Positions 1 to 11,700 of a DNA stretch of 64,000 nucleotides are shown in pieces. A model generated the notes under the pieces. The model was not told where the DNA came from, did no database searches, and was given only the letters and a program-made list of their open reading frames with translations. The DNA is taken from contig NC_133900.1 of assembly GCF_964199755.1 (NCBI RefSeq), positions 16,693,201-16,757,200 of the forward strand, read 5' to 3'. Source of the DNA: Larus michahellis (lineage: Eukaryota > Chordata > Aves > Charadriiformes > Laridae). Positions within the stretch are counted from its first letter, which is position 1; every line of letters starts with the position of its first letter. Position numbers and translations under genes: made by a program.

Positions 1-3000
1 GAACAGATTGCAAAATTGGAAGCAGACGGGAACACTTTTGTTAACAAGTGTCAGAAAGTTTCCGATTAGAGTTTAGTCATGCTTTTTACAGTACACAAGT
101 CCAGCATTATTTGTGTGGATCCTCTCAGCCATTTGGCTTCCTCTCAGGCTGACACAGATGCTTACCCAACTGAAATCAAAGCCTCTGGGTAACATGGGGG
201 GGGTCATAGCTTAACGAAGTGATACAAAATCATGCAGCTGTGCGCAGCACACACACTTTACAAGGGCTTTACAATAAAACATCTCATTCACCACAACTTC
301 CTCTGAAATGAGATACTTCTAGCAGACTTGTCATAGCTTTAAAAACCCTCACTCAGTGCTGAAAATTAACCCTCACTTTCAGATGGGTAAATAAATGTTG
401 GCAAGGGCTTTGTACAAACAAACAAACAAACAGCAAGATCTAAGAGTCACTTTGGCCTTTTCCTTTGCCAGACGATTCTTTTGAAGCTCCGGCACTCAAA
501 TCTAGCAAACTGTATATGGAGCTGTGCTGAAGCCCAGTCAGTAACTCGGGCTTTGGCTGAGCAAGAGGCAACTGCTATGCAGAAAAAGGGTAACCTGCAA
601 AGCTGGAAGCTGGGAATAAAAATGGCCACATGTCTTTTCCTCCTTCTTTTAGTCCTCTGCCTTAAAAATGACTCATTTTTTAAAGATGAGTTGAATGAGG
701 GGATAGGTAGGTTGGCCTCTGAAAGATGTCTGACAGGAGTATCTTTGGCATCGTAGCACCTGAAAAGGTGAGGTAAACGGCTACATCTCAGTCAGCATGT
801 ATGCTCTCTTTGACACACAGAGAAAAGCTTGATATAATCAGTCATGTTTGTAGGACTGAAGGAGTACGAGGGATAAGTTTGCATGTCGCTGCTAAATAGC
901 TGAGAGTTGAGGAAAATAATACAGCTTCAGCAGAAAAGAGCTTTTTAAGTTTTTGTGAGGTTTTTCCTACCAGAAAGCTCCAGAGGGGGAAATGAAGTAA
1001 GAGTTCTGACTGGCAGAGAACTTTTCCATAATCATGTGTCAAAAATCTGTCTGCCATTAGACGTCTAAGCCAAGGTTGTGGGATGTGCATTATTATTTCT
1101 TAAATGCCAGATACTGACTTGGGTTGGTATAGTATTTCCATATATTTAGCTCTCTGCCCTCTATTACCTTAACAGTGCACTGAGATTTCTTTGAAAAAAA
1201 AAAAAAGCAAACTCACCCACTGATATGCTATCCCCATCCCTGCAGACGCCTGATATCACACTTGGTGATGTGCACGAGAACACAACCATCTTTCTAATGC
1301 CTAATCTCTCCAGCCACAAATGTGACTGACAGTGGCCAGAAGGACTCCAGCCTGCTTTCGCTGTTCTACTGTCCAGAGGCATGCAAAGGCTCCAAGACTG
1401 ATCAGCCTTGCAAATGGCACCTCACTGGAAAACTAATGCCATGCTATTCTGGGAGAGAAAATACCAAATACCAAGCCCCTACTCAGTGGAATTACATGAG
1501 AAACCACTATGTGGAGCCAGCCACTAATTATTTGGCTGATGAGGAATCTGGATTCAAACAAGCTTGTTATCAAAATTTCAGGTGCACGTGCTCCCCCATT
1601 GCCTTTTGCTGCACCTCTCTCAAAAGTCTAGGCATGGGACAATTTGCTGCAATATAAATCAGATGCATAAACCCATTGGTTTTACTTAGTAAAGTGATGC
1701 TGCAGAGACAGAAAGACACATCCCTTCCCTGTCTTTGTGTGAGAACTCTCCACCAGGTTTCCCCAGACTGTGTGTGTAGCTTCTTCCTGCGCTTCCATCT
1801 ACCTTATTCCTTGTTTTGCTCCCATCTAGTCTAAACTCTTGTGGCCTGTGAAAGAGTACTACAAGTGTCTCAGACTAAACAAGAGAACAGAGTACAGCTC
1901 AAATATCATTACTGACAACATGCTGTGGTTTGTGTACATCATCTGGCAGATGCAGAGCCTCTTCATCCACTCGATTAGGATGGAATTTGATTTAGAGAAC
2001 AGAATTATTATTCTAGTTCTATTCTATTATTCTAGATAATGCATATATTCGAAAGGCTGGGAAATACGATAAACTTCTCCAATCTGAGGCATAAGAAGTA
2101 ATTTCAAATGTTAGGGAAGGGGACAGTAAGAAATGCACACACCGAAGAAACCTTATCTGTTACACAAGATTTCCTCTACTGATGAGCCACAATGAGAATT
2201 TATGGACTAAAAGTTCAAACTCAGCTTTGCACTGGAAACTTGCCTCACCGTTTACTCCATTACTTAACGTGAATGCTTCTCTGTTTCCAACACTGAGTTT
2301 AGAGGGTTTTTTACAGGCAGGGAAATGACTGGGATACAGCAAGATGTTAAGCACTTTTTGTTGAGAAGAAACTCAAAGAAAGAAGAATCTCAAAAGTAAC
2401 TCAGGTTTTTGTAGTAATGTGAGATGTATCTGCCTTATTCCTCCACTATCTCCAAGGAAAGAGAGAACTGAAATACAGAAGAAAAAAATTCTGACATCCT
2501 CAGTAACCATCTCGGATTAATTTATTATTTGATGCATGCAGCAAGAAACCACAGAGAAAAGATGCCTATTGTTGGTACTAGGAACCATAGGCCATCTGCT
2601 CAGGAGTGTCACCTAAACACAGTAATCTTTTGCAGAGCACTCAATTGCAGAGGGAAGTCTTCTCTCCATAGTGATGAGCAGCTAGGAAGAACGGTATTTG
2701 GCTCTATAAGCAGTATGAGGCACAGAGCCTGCAGGATATTCATCTATATGGTCTGAGCCTTGAGCATAGCTTGTGCAGGCTATGCTATTATGATAAAAGA
2801 ATTGAGAATGTATATATATTTCTTCCCCTAGCATCCATTCTCTGGATTTCTCCATCGATGGGAAGCAATACAACCTATCGACAGGGAATCACCCACATAA
2901 ATTCCTCAAGTTAGTGAGCTCAGGCTGCTCATACAATTTGCACCTGCAAATGGCATTCACTGAACTACCTAAAGTAGCCAGTAAGGCATGGGGGAAGCAA

Positions 3001-6000
3001 GAGTTGTAAGTTATCCCCAGAGAGCCTCAGGTTTCATGAATAAACAGCCCAAATGCCATTAATCTAGCTGTAAAGAAGTGTCTTGAAAATTGGGCATTCA
3101 GGATGATGCTTTGTCAGTCTCTCCTACCAAGCGAAACATTCCCAAGGAAATAATTCAATATTCATTCAGGATAAACAACTTGAACACGAACTTGGCTCTT
3201 CCGTATCTGAGCGTGTCTCAATATTGCTAGGCTGCAGAGCTAATCTACTTTTCCTTAGGTTCAGTGATTCTTTTCCCTCCTTGAACACAAAAGGGAAATC
3301 TTGGGAGTAGGAACTGAAAGAAATCCACTTGCAAGTGGACTGTGACTTGACGGTGAGGCTGTACACGATCCTGGGCTGTACACACGCTTTTTGCCACCCA
3401 GCTTCTCAGTCAGTGGGCAGAGCCCACAGCTTGCAGTTTGAACCGTTCAGTCTTCCCTACTTCAGCAAGGCCTGGTTTGAGCTGGGCAAAAAATCAGGTG
3501 TACTTTCATCCCAGTGGGAGCCCTGGCTCTCCCTGGGTTTGATAAGATGCTTCCTGACCTATCCAGGCTCTGTGGTTTCAAAAGCCCAGTTTTTATGGAT
3601 TTATTTGGGGTAGCTCTGACCCTCCTGCTGCAGACAGACTGGAAAAAACTTCTGTCCTGCCATCTAGTAAAATCCATCGTCTCAAGGTGTTCACACCCAG
3701 ACAGCCATGAGGACCTGACCATCCACAGCAGCCCCAAATTTGGGAGCCTTCTACCAAAATTAGACACAAATGGCTGCCTCTACCTGTGCTGACATTGCAA
3801 CTTTAGCAGATTCATAAGGCTAGAGCCCCTCAGCAGACACCCAAGCCTGTTACAGCCCTGGCCAGAAATACTAACCACAGCTGCTTCGTCTCATCTGACA
3901 AAGGAGCAGTGATAACTAACTTCAGCAATAAAAATAAAATGAGAGCATTTTGACTGTAAATTGGATTAAGAAATTATAGTGCTATTTTGTTATTGAGATG
4001 CAAAAGTTTTCATGTGTTATTGAGCCATTTCCGTGTTACAAATGTCTGAAGGAACATTGTTCACAGTTCAGGAATCTCCAAAGAACAACCCACGGTGCCT
4101 CGATTTAAGACTTCAAGTACTGTCCTTGAAAAAACAGAGTATTTTGTAAACACGTAGCATTGTAGATTAAATAAACACCAGCCTGGAGTGTTGAAAGGGT
4201 TATTTCTTATTTTAGCATTTCAAGTAGTTTTAGGAAGCGGTCATTCCCTTTTCTGTCTTAATAAATCTTGTCCTACTTAGAGATGATGAAAACCATTTGT
4301 TATGAGATACCTTAGCTCTGCTCAGGTTGCAGGAGGCAAAAAGGGCAGCCGAGCAGGGCACACGGGCAGACTGGGCAAGAGCTGGCAGGGCTCAGTACTG
4401 AGGGAAAAGGCAAGGGAAAGCTGTAAGGAAGGGGCAGGAAGGCAGACCGTAGGGGATGAGCAGAGATTTTAAATCAACAAAACCAACCTCCTTCCAAAAT
4501 CTCCTTAGAGAGACCAAATCTCTGGATTCCTCTGGTTGCTCTCAGCAAGCAGCTCCAAGGCCCCTTGGCAAAACAGTCACTTCTCCCCGCCCCATCATCT
4601 CCTCCCCATGGGTGACAGTGTCCTGATACTACCAGTTCCTGCATTGATTCGGTGACCTTAGGAGCATAGCTAGTGAGTCACTGTGATACTTTTTGTTGTT
4701 TTAATTAGGAGTCTCAGGAACTTACGTTAAAAGAGAATGTCACTGCTCTTCCAAACTGAAATGCAAAGGAAGTAAAGGAACAGAGATTGCACGTCCAACC
4801 TCACCACATTATTCTGTGTGTTTTGCTGCTCTCTTTCATTATATGATCACATGCTTGTTTCCTTACACCACAGTCAGAGTACTGCAGGGAGGTTTAGTCT
4901 TTTTTTTTCCTCCCAGAGGTTAGCATTAAATAATAGGTAAGGCAAGGGATTGCATAAACAATAATAAGATTAGACTGTTGAATGCAGAGTTAACATTTAA
5001 GGAGGGCAAGGCAGCATCAGGCCCCTGCTTAGAAGAAAACAGAAGAAGCAACCAGCTCCTAGCAGCTGGAACAAATTTGAACAACGCTTAATGACGTGAA
5101 GACATACTGTGAGTCCCAACATATCTGCTTGTCTGTTTAGATAGTTAAGAAAGCTGAACACCAGCCCAGAGGTGCCTCCACAGACTGACAAAACAAGCGA
5201 AGAAGTCTGAACTGATGAGCCCCCGTAAACGCTGCAGCCAGCTCAGCGTTTGCTTGGGATTGCTCCTGCGGTGGGCACGTTGGCTGAACCAAACTGTTGG
5301 CAGCTGAGCGCCGCTTGTTTTCTGTTCCACAAGGGGCACTTGGGAATAGCTCTGCAGATGGCTGAGCTCTCATGCAGCAGCCTGGCTGTGGGTAATGGTG
5401 CGAGTTGAGTTTTTTTCTAGTTTGATGTTAAATTTTTCACCGCTTCTTAATATCTACCATGAAATGCTAGAACAGTGTGTTTACCATCATTTTCATTTAG
5501 TGTTGCTGTGCTGTTCAGCTGTACAGCTGTATATGAAGTTAATGGAAATTACGCTTTGAACATGTGAAATGCTGTGTAATGCTAAGAACTCTTGACAACA
5601 ATCCAAAACTTGATATTTACCAGACACTTTAATAGTTTTAGCCCCAGTCTCTTAGTTCTCCTACTGTAGAAATGATAACATGTGTAGCGCCACTGCTGTC
5701 CTCCAAAAATAAATTAATTAATGTGTGAGGAACCTGGGTACCATGGAAGGAGAAAAGCAGAAGCCCTTGTTACCCTTGTATGCAGGAGAGGATAGTAAAT
5801 AGAAAAAGCAAGGCCTGAGGCTGTATATGGAATGAACAGGGGAAAAGGCAGCACTGTAATCACACAGCAGGGCACGGGCACTCTGGAAAAAGAGTATGTA
5901 GTTATGCAGTTAAAGGCAGGAGAATAGCTTCTATATAGAGCAGGACAGATTGCAGCTAGAGCGGTATTTCTTGTATTTTAACTTATCCTATTTCAACTTT

Positions 6001-6770
6001 ATCTTATAACTTGTAACCTTTGCATTTTTACTGGCAAAAGGGGCTTTTAGGGTGAATGCTGCTATCCCACATCCTGATGAGCTTCTGCAGGTGAGCACCC
6101 ACCACACTACCATGTTTAAAACTCCTGTTGATCTGCGCTTTCTTATTTGTGTGCGTAGGTCACAGCAGTGCCTGTTTCCTTGCTTTCTGTTGTACTTCCT
6201 GAACACTCGTTACCTCTTAGTGAAAAAGGTACCTACCGTGCGTTCCAGCTCCCAGCCCATCGCTTCGTCTCCTTTCTGCTCACCAGATACGTTAATAGCT
6301 TAAGCACATCACCTTTGATAAGTCCAACATTATGTATGTGCTGAGTATCAATTAGTCTCTTCCAAGACTGACAGTTAGTGAGCACAGTAAACCTGCAGAT
6401 CTAAGGAAAACAATGACTGTGCCTTGTTCTCATGCCTCAGTTTCCTTTTTGGTGGGCTGAGATCAGAATTGTTTTAGGTATAGGGGCTTCCACAAATCCT
6501 CTCTCCTAAACAGCAAAACTGACTGTCCTTTAGTTAAATTAACCACCTATGACACAGTAGCAAGCCCTTTTGTTCTGCTCAAGCTTTCTGTACATCTCAA
6601 TCCTCTCCAAAGCTCTCGAGATTAATATTTTATAAGTTGTCATGTCAATTAGGTCAAATACTGACCTCATTACTCTCCTGTTTAAAGATTTCCTAACTCT
6701 CTTTCTGCACACATACCTAATTATTTTGTTTCAGTAAGCCGTAGCTGTCCTGTTTTCCTGGTGTGATGTT
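1..6770. other. Gene-free flank left of SETD7
   Basis: I see no coding exon, RNA gene or clear mobile element here. Open frames are short, scattered over both strands and carry no recognised motif. Small simple repeats occur, such as a (CAAA) run near 417-434 and an A-run near 1195. In human the next gene on this side is MGST2 on the opposite strand. I looked for its N-terminal exon on the minus strand and did not find it, so it probably lies outside the window or in an exon too short to recognise by eye. Confidence 0.5.
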
Positions 6771-6774
6771 TTCC

Positions 6775-7245
6775 TTGACTTCAGCAGCACTGCCTGGCAG
6801 CATGTGGCTGACTCAGCGTAGACTCACCAAGTCCTTCAGGTGGGAAGGAGGTCCCTACTCCAACCTGCTGCTCACGGCAGGGTCAGCTCTGAGGCTGGAT
6901 CTGTCTGTTCGGGGCTTTATCTGGTCGGTCTTTAAATGCCCCCAAGGATGGAGACTGCACAGCCTCTCCGGGCGGCCTGCTTCACTGCTTGGCTGTCCTC
7001 ACGGGGAGCAAGTTTCTCCTGATGTCACATTTGAACGTCTCTTGGTTTCAGCAATGCCCATTGCCTCTTGTCCTCCCACCACTGTGAAGAGCCTGTTTTC
7101 TTGGTAAGCTCTTGTGGGTTGCTGCTGGCTGTCCCCAAAGCCATCTCCTCTCTGGGCTGAACAAGCCCTGTTCCCTCAGTCTCACCTCACAGTGCACGTG
7201 CTCCAGCCCCCGACTGTCTGGGTCACCTCCGGCAGGATGAAGGAG
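6775..7245 (-). mobile_element. Old CR1 LINE fragment, antisense orientation
   Basis: The plus strand reads as the reverse complement of an avian CR1 3' half. It contains the stretch with 'agtttctcctgatgtcac', then 'cccattgcctcttgtcctcc', 'cactgtgaagagcctg', and further on 'gggctgaacaagccctgttc' and 'gtgctccagcccccgac'. These phrases in this order are typical of CR1 copies in bird genomes. The copy is diverged and truncated, so the boundaries are approximate. It lies about 1.4 kb upstream of the SETD7 start codon. Confidence 0.75.
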
Positions 7246-7479
7246 ATAAGATACCTCCTGCGCTCCCAAGACAGCCAGCTAGAAGACCTAGAAACACTCT
7301 GACTTTCCTTTAAGGTGATTCCTCTGTATCATTAAGCTGTGGTGGAGAGCGAGGTCCCTGCAGTACACTGAGGCATGTGGTGATAGCGCACCGTCCTCAC
7401 GTCCCCTGGATAAGAGCTCATAAATAGCACCTGCTGCTTGGGGCTGTCACCCTTCCTGCAAAAATGAAATCCAAGAGAC

Positions 7480-8119
7480 TGCGTGTGTTTGGCGACGCAT
7501 GACTAACTTCTCTTCTGGTGCTTGGGAAAACTGCACTTTTAGAAGACTCTAGTGGCTGAATTTCTGAAAATATTTACTTCACAGCCAGCTGTGGTATGTG
7601 GGTTTCAAGGTCTCAGTGTTTCCAAGCTCGCCAGATGCAGGGATGAGGAGGAGTGAGACCCAGGCACTTGACCCAAGCTGGCCAACAGGATTATTTCATA
7701 CCATGACATCACACTCAATGTAAATTAGAAAGTTTGCTGGGGAGTTTCTCCTCTTCCATCATGGGTTCAATCTGAGAACTCCTTGCCCCGCAGCCGGACC
7801 CCTGAGCACTTCCCTTCCTCCTGAAGCCACGGTGCTTGCAGCGTCTGACGTTTGCTGTCCCCTGCTGGGAGTGCACGGCTTCCTATGACAGAATGGCCTG
7901 AGTATAATCCTTGTGTATTTTATATTGGTATCGGGATTGATATTGGTTCTTCGGTGCTGTTAATTATTTAGTCTTATTCTATTAAATCTGTTTATATTTC
8001 AACCCTTGGGTTTCCTTGTTTCTTCCCCAGTCCCCCTTCCTGGGTTGGGAGAGGTCATTGGGTGAGAGAATAATTGTCCAAACAACAACAAATTGCTGCA
8101 GGTTCCTCAGACCACAGCA
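7480..8119 (+). mobile_element. Solo LTR, copy 1 (degraded ends)
   Basis: This stretch is strongly similar over its whole length to 60531-61196 and, in reverse complement, to 47690-48231. Shared landmarks are 'gacccaagctggccaacag', 'ggattatttcataccatg', 'cttcctatgacagaatgg' and 'tatttcaacccttgggtttc'. Both termini have decayed relative to the TGTC...GACA ends of the other copies, and no target duplication is visible. No retroviral gene flanks it, so it is a solo LTR of an old endogenous retrovirus. It lies on the SETD7 strand and ends about 550 bp before the SETD7 start codon. Confidence 0.85.
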
Positions 8120-8484
8120 GCCCCTTAAATCCCTCAGGTCAGAGGCACCAGACCAAGTGCAGTTCTTGGTGCGGGGAGGGAGGAGCGACATCACGGTGCC
8201 CCTTAGGGGCCCGTAAGGTGGCCTGCTGTGTGAGGCGAACTGCGGATTTGGAGCAGGAGCCCGCGGGTGCCACGCTAGCCCTGTGAGGCCTAGCGCTGGA
8301 TGTGGCTTCGTGCCATGCTTGGCACATTCCTCGGCAGAAATTTAACCATTTCCTCACGCATTCGCCTCAGCACCGTGCCCATCCCCGTCAGCGCGCTGTA
8401 GGGGGGAGTCAGACCTGCGGTGCCACCGGCGCTTTCCACGGGAGGCGGCTCTGGGGCAGCAGAACCCCGACCAAACCTCACCCC

Positions 8485-8497
8485 GGCCGCCATCTTG
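8485..8497 (+). promoter_or_regulatory. SETD7: YY1-type motif in SETD7 promoter
   Basis: GGCCGCCATCTTG matches the YY1 consensus CCGCCATNTTG. It lies about 170 bp upstream of the start codon. YY1 sites of this form are common close to CpG-island transcription starts, so this is a plausible core-promoter element. Binding is inferred, not shown. Confidence 0.55.
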
Positions 8498-8668
8498 TTG
8501 CCTTAAAGGGCGCGCCTCAGCACCCCCCCACCCCTCGCGCCCCGCCCTTCCCGGCCTGTTGAAAGGGGGCGTGGCCTATGGGGCGGCCCCACCCTCGAGG
8601 CGGGGCCAGGCGCGCGCGCCCGCCCGGGTTACCGCGGCTGCGCCCCGCCCGCCGCCGCTGCCGCCGCC

Positions 8669-8708
8669 ATGGACAGCGACGAGGAGACGCTGGAGGAGAC
8701 CGTGGAAG
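8669..8708 (+). CDS. SETD7: SETD7 coding exon 1
   Basis: The exon encodes the acidic N-terminus [13 protein letters not shown] plus the first base of the Gly14 codon. The donor is AAG|GTACCT at 8709. It is 40 nt long and ends in phase 1. Confidence 0.95.
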
Positions 8709-11700
8709 GTACCTGCCCCGGCGGGGGGGCGGCGGACGGCGGCGCGGGGGGAGCGGAGGTGGAGGGAGGGAGGGAGGGGCGTCCTCGTGGGTGCCGGGGA
8801 GGATGGCGAGGGCGGGGGGGGGGGGGGCGAGGAACGGTGGGCCCGGGAGGGGCGCGCGGGGCCGCCGGCAGCGCATGACATCAGCGGGCTTATGCAACGG
8901 CCGCGCTGCCGCCGCCGCGCACGTGGCGGTGTGTGACCGGAGGCGATGGGGGCGGGGGGCTACCGGAGAGATTGGAGGTGTGGGGGGGCCAGCGCCGTGT
9001 CATGGGGCCCGGCCCGGCGCCGGTATAACGGGGTGGCGGTGCGCGGGTGGGTCTGGCCCGCCCCGGCCCCGGGCAGGTGGCGTAGGGCGGTTGCCGAGTC
9101 CCTTGGTACGGTGGCGAGGTGGGCTCCCTCCATGGAGGTGCGGTATCCCCCTCGGAGGGCTGGGGTGGGGTGTCGGGGGATGCCCGTCCTCTCTCAGGGC
9201 TCTGGGGGCCAGGGCAGCCCCCCCTCGGAGGGCCAGTTGCCTTGGGGCGAGCGGCAAAGGGAAGAGGGCAGCCGGAGGAGGCGGCTGTGGCCGTATCTCG
9301 TCGCCCCTATGGTAGCGGGAAGGCCCTGTGGGCAACAGCCACCCCCTTCTCTGCTCGCCATTCGTGAGGGGAGAGCTCGCCCTTCCAGAGTGGTAAAAAA
9401 AAGAACCAACAGGGGCGGGGGCCTATGGAAGGGCGTCGCTGGTGGGAGCCGCGGCACCCAGCCCCGCAGGCTGCCATGCTGCGAGGGGGCATCTGGGAGG
9501 GCAGTGGGGCCTGGCCCCCATCTCACGGCTCTCGGGCAAAGCGGTGGGTGATAGTGCCGGCTCTCCCCCCACCACCACCACCCAAGGTTTCGAGTCCTGC
9601 CGGGAAGAGCAATCCTGGATTTCTTCAGCCGCTGGGATTAAGCGGACTGGAATGACGAGGTGGCGGTCACGCTCGTTGTTGGGCGGTGGGCTGCGTGTGT
9701 CTCATGGCAGGAGGATTAGGCCTCGCAGCCCAGTTCTCGGAAGAAGAGGCCGGGCACGGCAGCTTAGTCTCACAGCAGATGCCAGCTAAGCAGCTGCAGC
9801 GAGGATCGGGATTTATCGCCTAGGTATGTGGTGACGGAGCCGCAGGGAAGCCGCGTTGTGTGAAACACGGTCGTGAGGGGAGCGAGATCCTTAGGGCACA
9901 CCCCATCCATAGCACCCTGCGTCCGAACGGGTGTGTCTTTTCCCCTCCCTTCCCCCCCGGCTCCGCAAATCTGTGGATTATAATTGCGTCTTGGGCAAAG
10001 GGTCATAGTTTTGATCCTCCTGTCGCAGGTAAAGCATTCCGCTGTATCATGGATTTGCTTAGCGTTTCTGTGGGCTGAGGAAAGGAGTTTTTAAAGCATA
10101 TGTTATTCAGCAGTGTATATGAAAGTGCATGTTTTCCCAAGTGCCACAGAAGCAGCGTGCTGTTTAGGGGCGAATAGGCTGGCTGGGTGTTTTTTGCACT
10201 TGCCCGGAGGAAGTTAGAAATACGACAGAAATCAACACATTTTTTTTTGGTGGTGGGGGGGGAGGGGTTAGTTTATTGTTGCTATTCCTAAAACATCCGT
10301 CTGGCATCTTTGAGGCCGGAATCTTTTTATCAATGGTGCACACTGTATGTCTTCTGTTAAGTAATAGTAATACTGACAGTAAAGGGCTTTTATCTTTGGT
10401 TTGTATACATCAGTGTTTTGGGTAAGTGCTGCATTGTGAATGAGCCCCTATTAGTGTAGTTCCTTTTCTTGAAAAGTTCATGGTCTAAGCTTAAGAGAGA
10501 GGTCTCGAGAGACCCTTAGAGAAGTGACAAACTTGAGGTTTTACAATAATTTAAAAATATATTTAGACATTTTGGGTTTGTTTTCGTAAATGGGGGAGAG
10601 AAGTGGAACACTGCTTTGCTCCCACTGAAATAATGAGGATTTTTTCCATTGATTTCACCAGGAACAGAATTAGAGCCTGAGGCCTCAGCTGTATGGGAAA
10701 AGTCGCATCTATGTAATTAAACTTGAAATTACTTTTTTCCCCCCCCTATTGACTAAGAGAGACTGAATGTCTCTTGTTTTGTTGGGGGAAATTTTTTTTT
10801 TTCAATAGGGGAAAATCTCTAGCGTATTAGAAGAATTGGATTCTTTGTACTATGTCTGAGATTAAGACTCTGTATAGAGGCCATCCGATCAAAGCTGACC
10901 ATTTAAATCTCTGGGATAGCCTGTATCCTAGCGTGCAAAAGTCCTGACATACGTGCTGTGTATAAACATGGCAGCTTTTGTGTTGGGCTTTGCATTCCAG
11001 CAAAATCTTGACAAAACCGAATAGTCACAGAGAACAAAGGTGGAAGTTTGGTTGTTGGGTTTTTTTGATCAATCCTGTTAGTATTTTTTTTTTAAATTCA
11101 AGTGTTTTATAAAAGTCTTGCTCCTATAGTGAGGGGAAAACCAGTACTGTATTGTTTAGGGTTTGTTAGCTTACACCAGTATACCCTTCCCATATTGATA
11201 AAACTGAAGCCTTAAATGATGACATAGCTGGTTTTGTTCTAAAAGAGGTGTCCACATCAGAAATTCCCCTGACCTTTTAGTTAAATTGACATAACTGCTA
11301 AAACTTTTCCCTTCTACAAAAAAGGGTGTCCTGACTGAATGGGAGGAAAAAAAAGCCTTTCTTCTGTTTGGAGAGAGCGGCGCGCTGCCTTTTCTGTTTT
11401 AAAGGGTTCCTCTTCAAAGTTATTAAAAGCCTTTAGTGATGTAGCTCCCACACACACACTACTTTTGCTCTCTCTTCTTATTCTGTTACTCCTCTCGGCT
11501 TGGGCAGTAAGCAGTGTCTGATTGGTTTTATTAACTTTTTAAACTGTTTTCAACATAGCTTGGAGTGGGAACTTAAGAGCATGGTGGTGTTTTGCACAGT
11601 GGCTGAACTGGAAGAAGCAAGGTGGGTTGCTGCCCCCCAAGAGGGGCAGGTCAGCTCCCAGCCACCCAGCTCGACCATGGCGGTGGGGCGTGGGGCCAGC

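Larger units (their letters stand above)
8440..9560 (+). promoter_or_regulatory. SETD7: SETD7 CpG island promoter
   Basis: The region is very rich in G, C and CpG. It holds GC-box-like sites around 8565-8610 and encloses the SETD7 start codon and the beginning of intron 1. No TATA box is evident. This is the usual promoter class for a broadly expressed gene. The transcription start cannot be fixed from sequence but should lie between about 8500 and 8660. Confidence 0.8.

Noticed and set aside
7480-8119. Full-length endogenous retrovirus or internal viral genes between the LTR copies
   Set aside because: The three LTRs are far apart, in mixed orientation, with host genes between them; no gag, pol or env similarity was seen.
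1-8400. Possible MGST2 exon on the minus strand, expected from human synteny
   Set aside because: No segment encoding its N-terminal sequence was recognised.
8578-9315. 245-codon Gly/Arg-rich frame overlapping SETD7 exon 1
   Set aside because: Stop-poor CpG-island sequence in another frame from the true SETD7 start; no homology expected.
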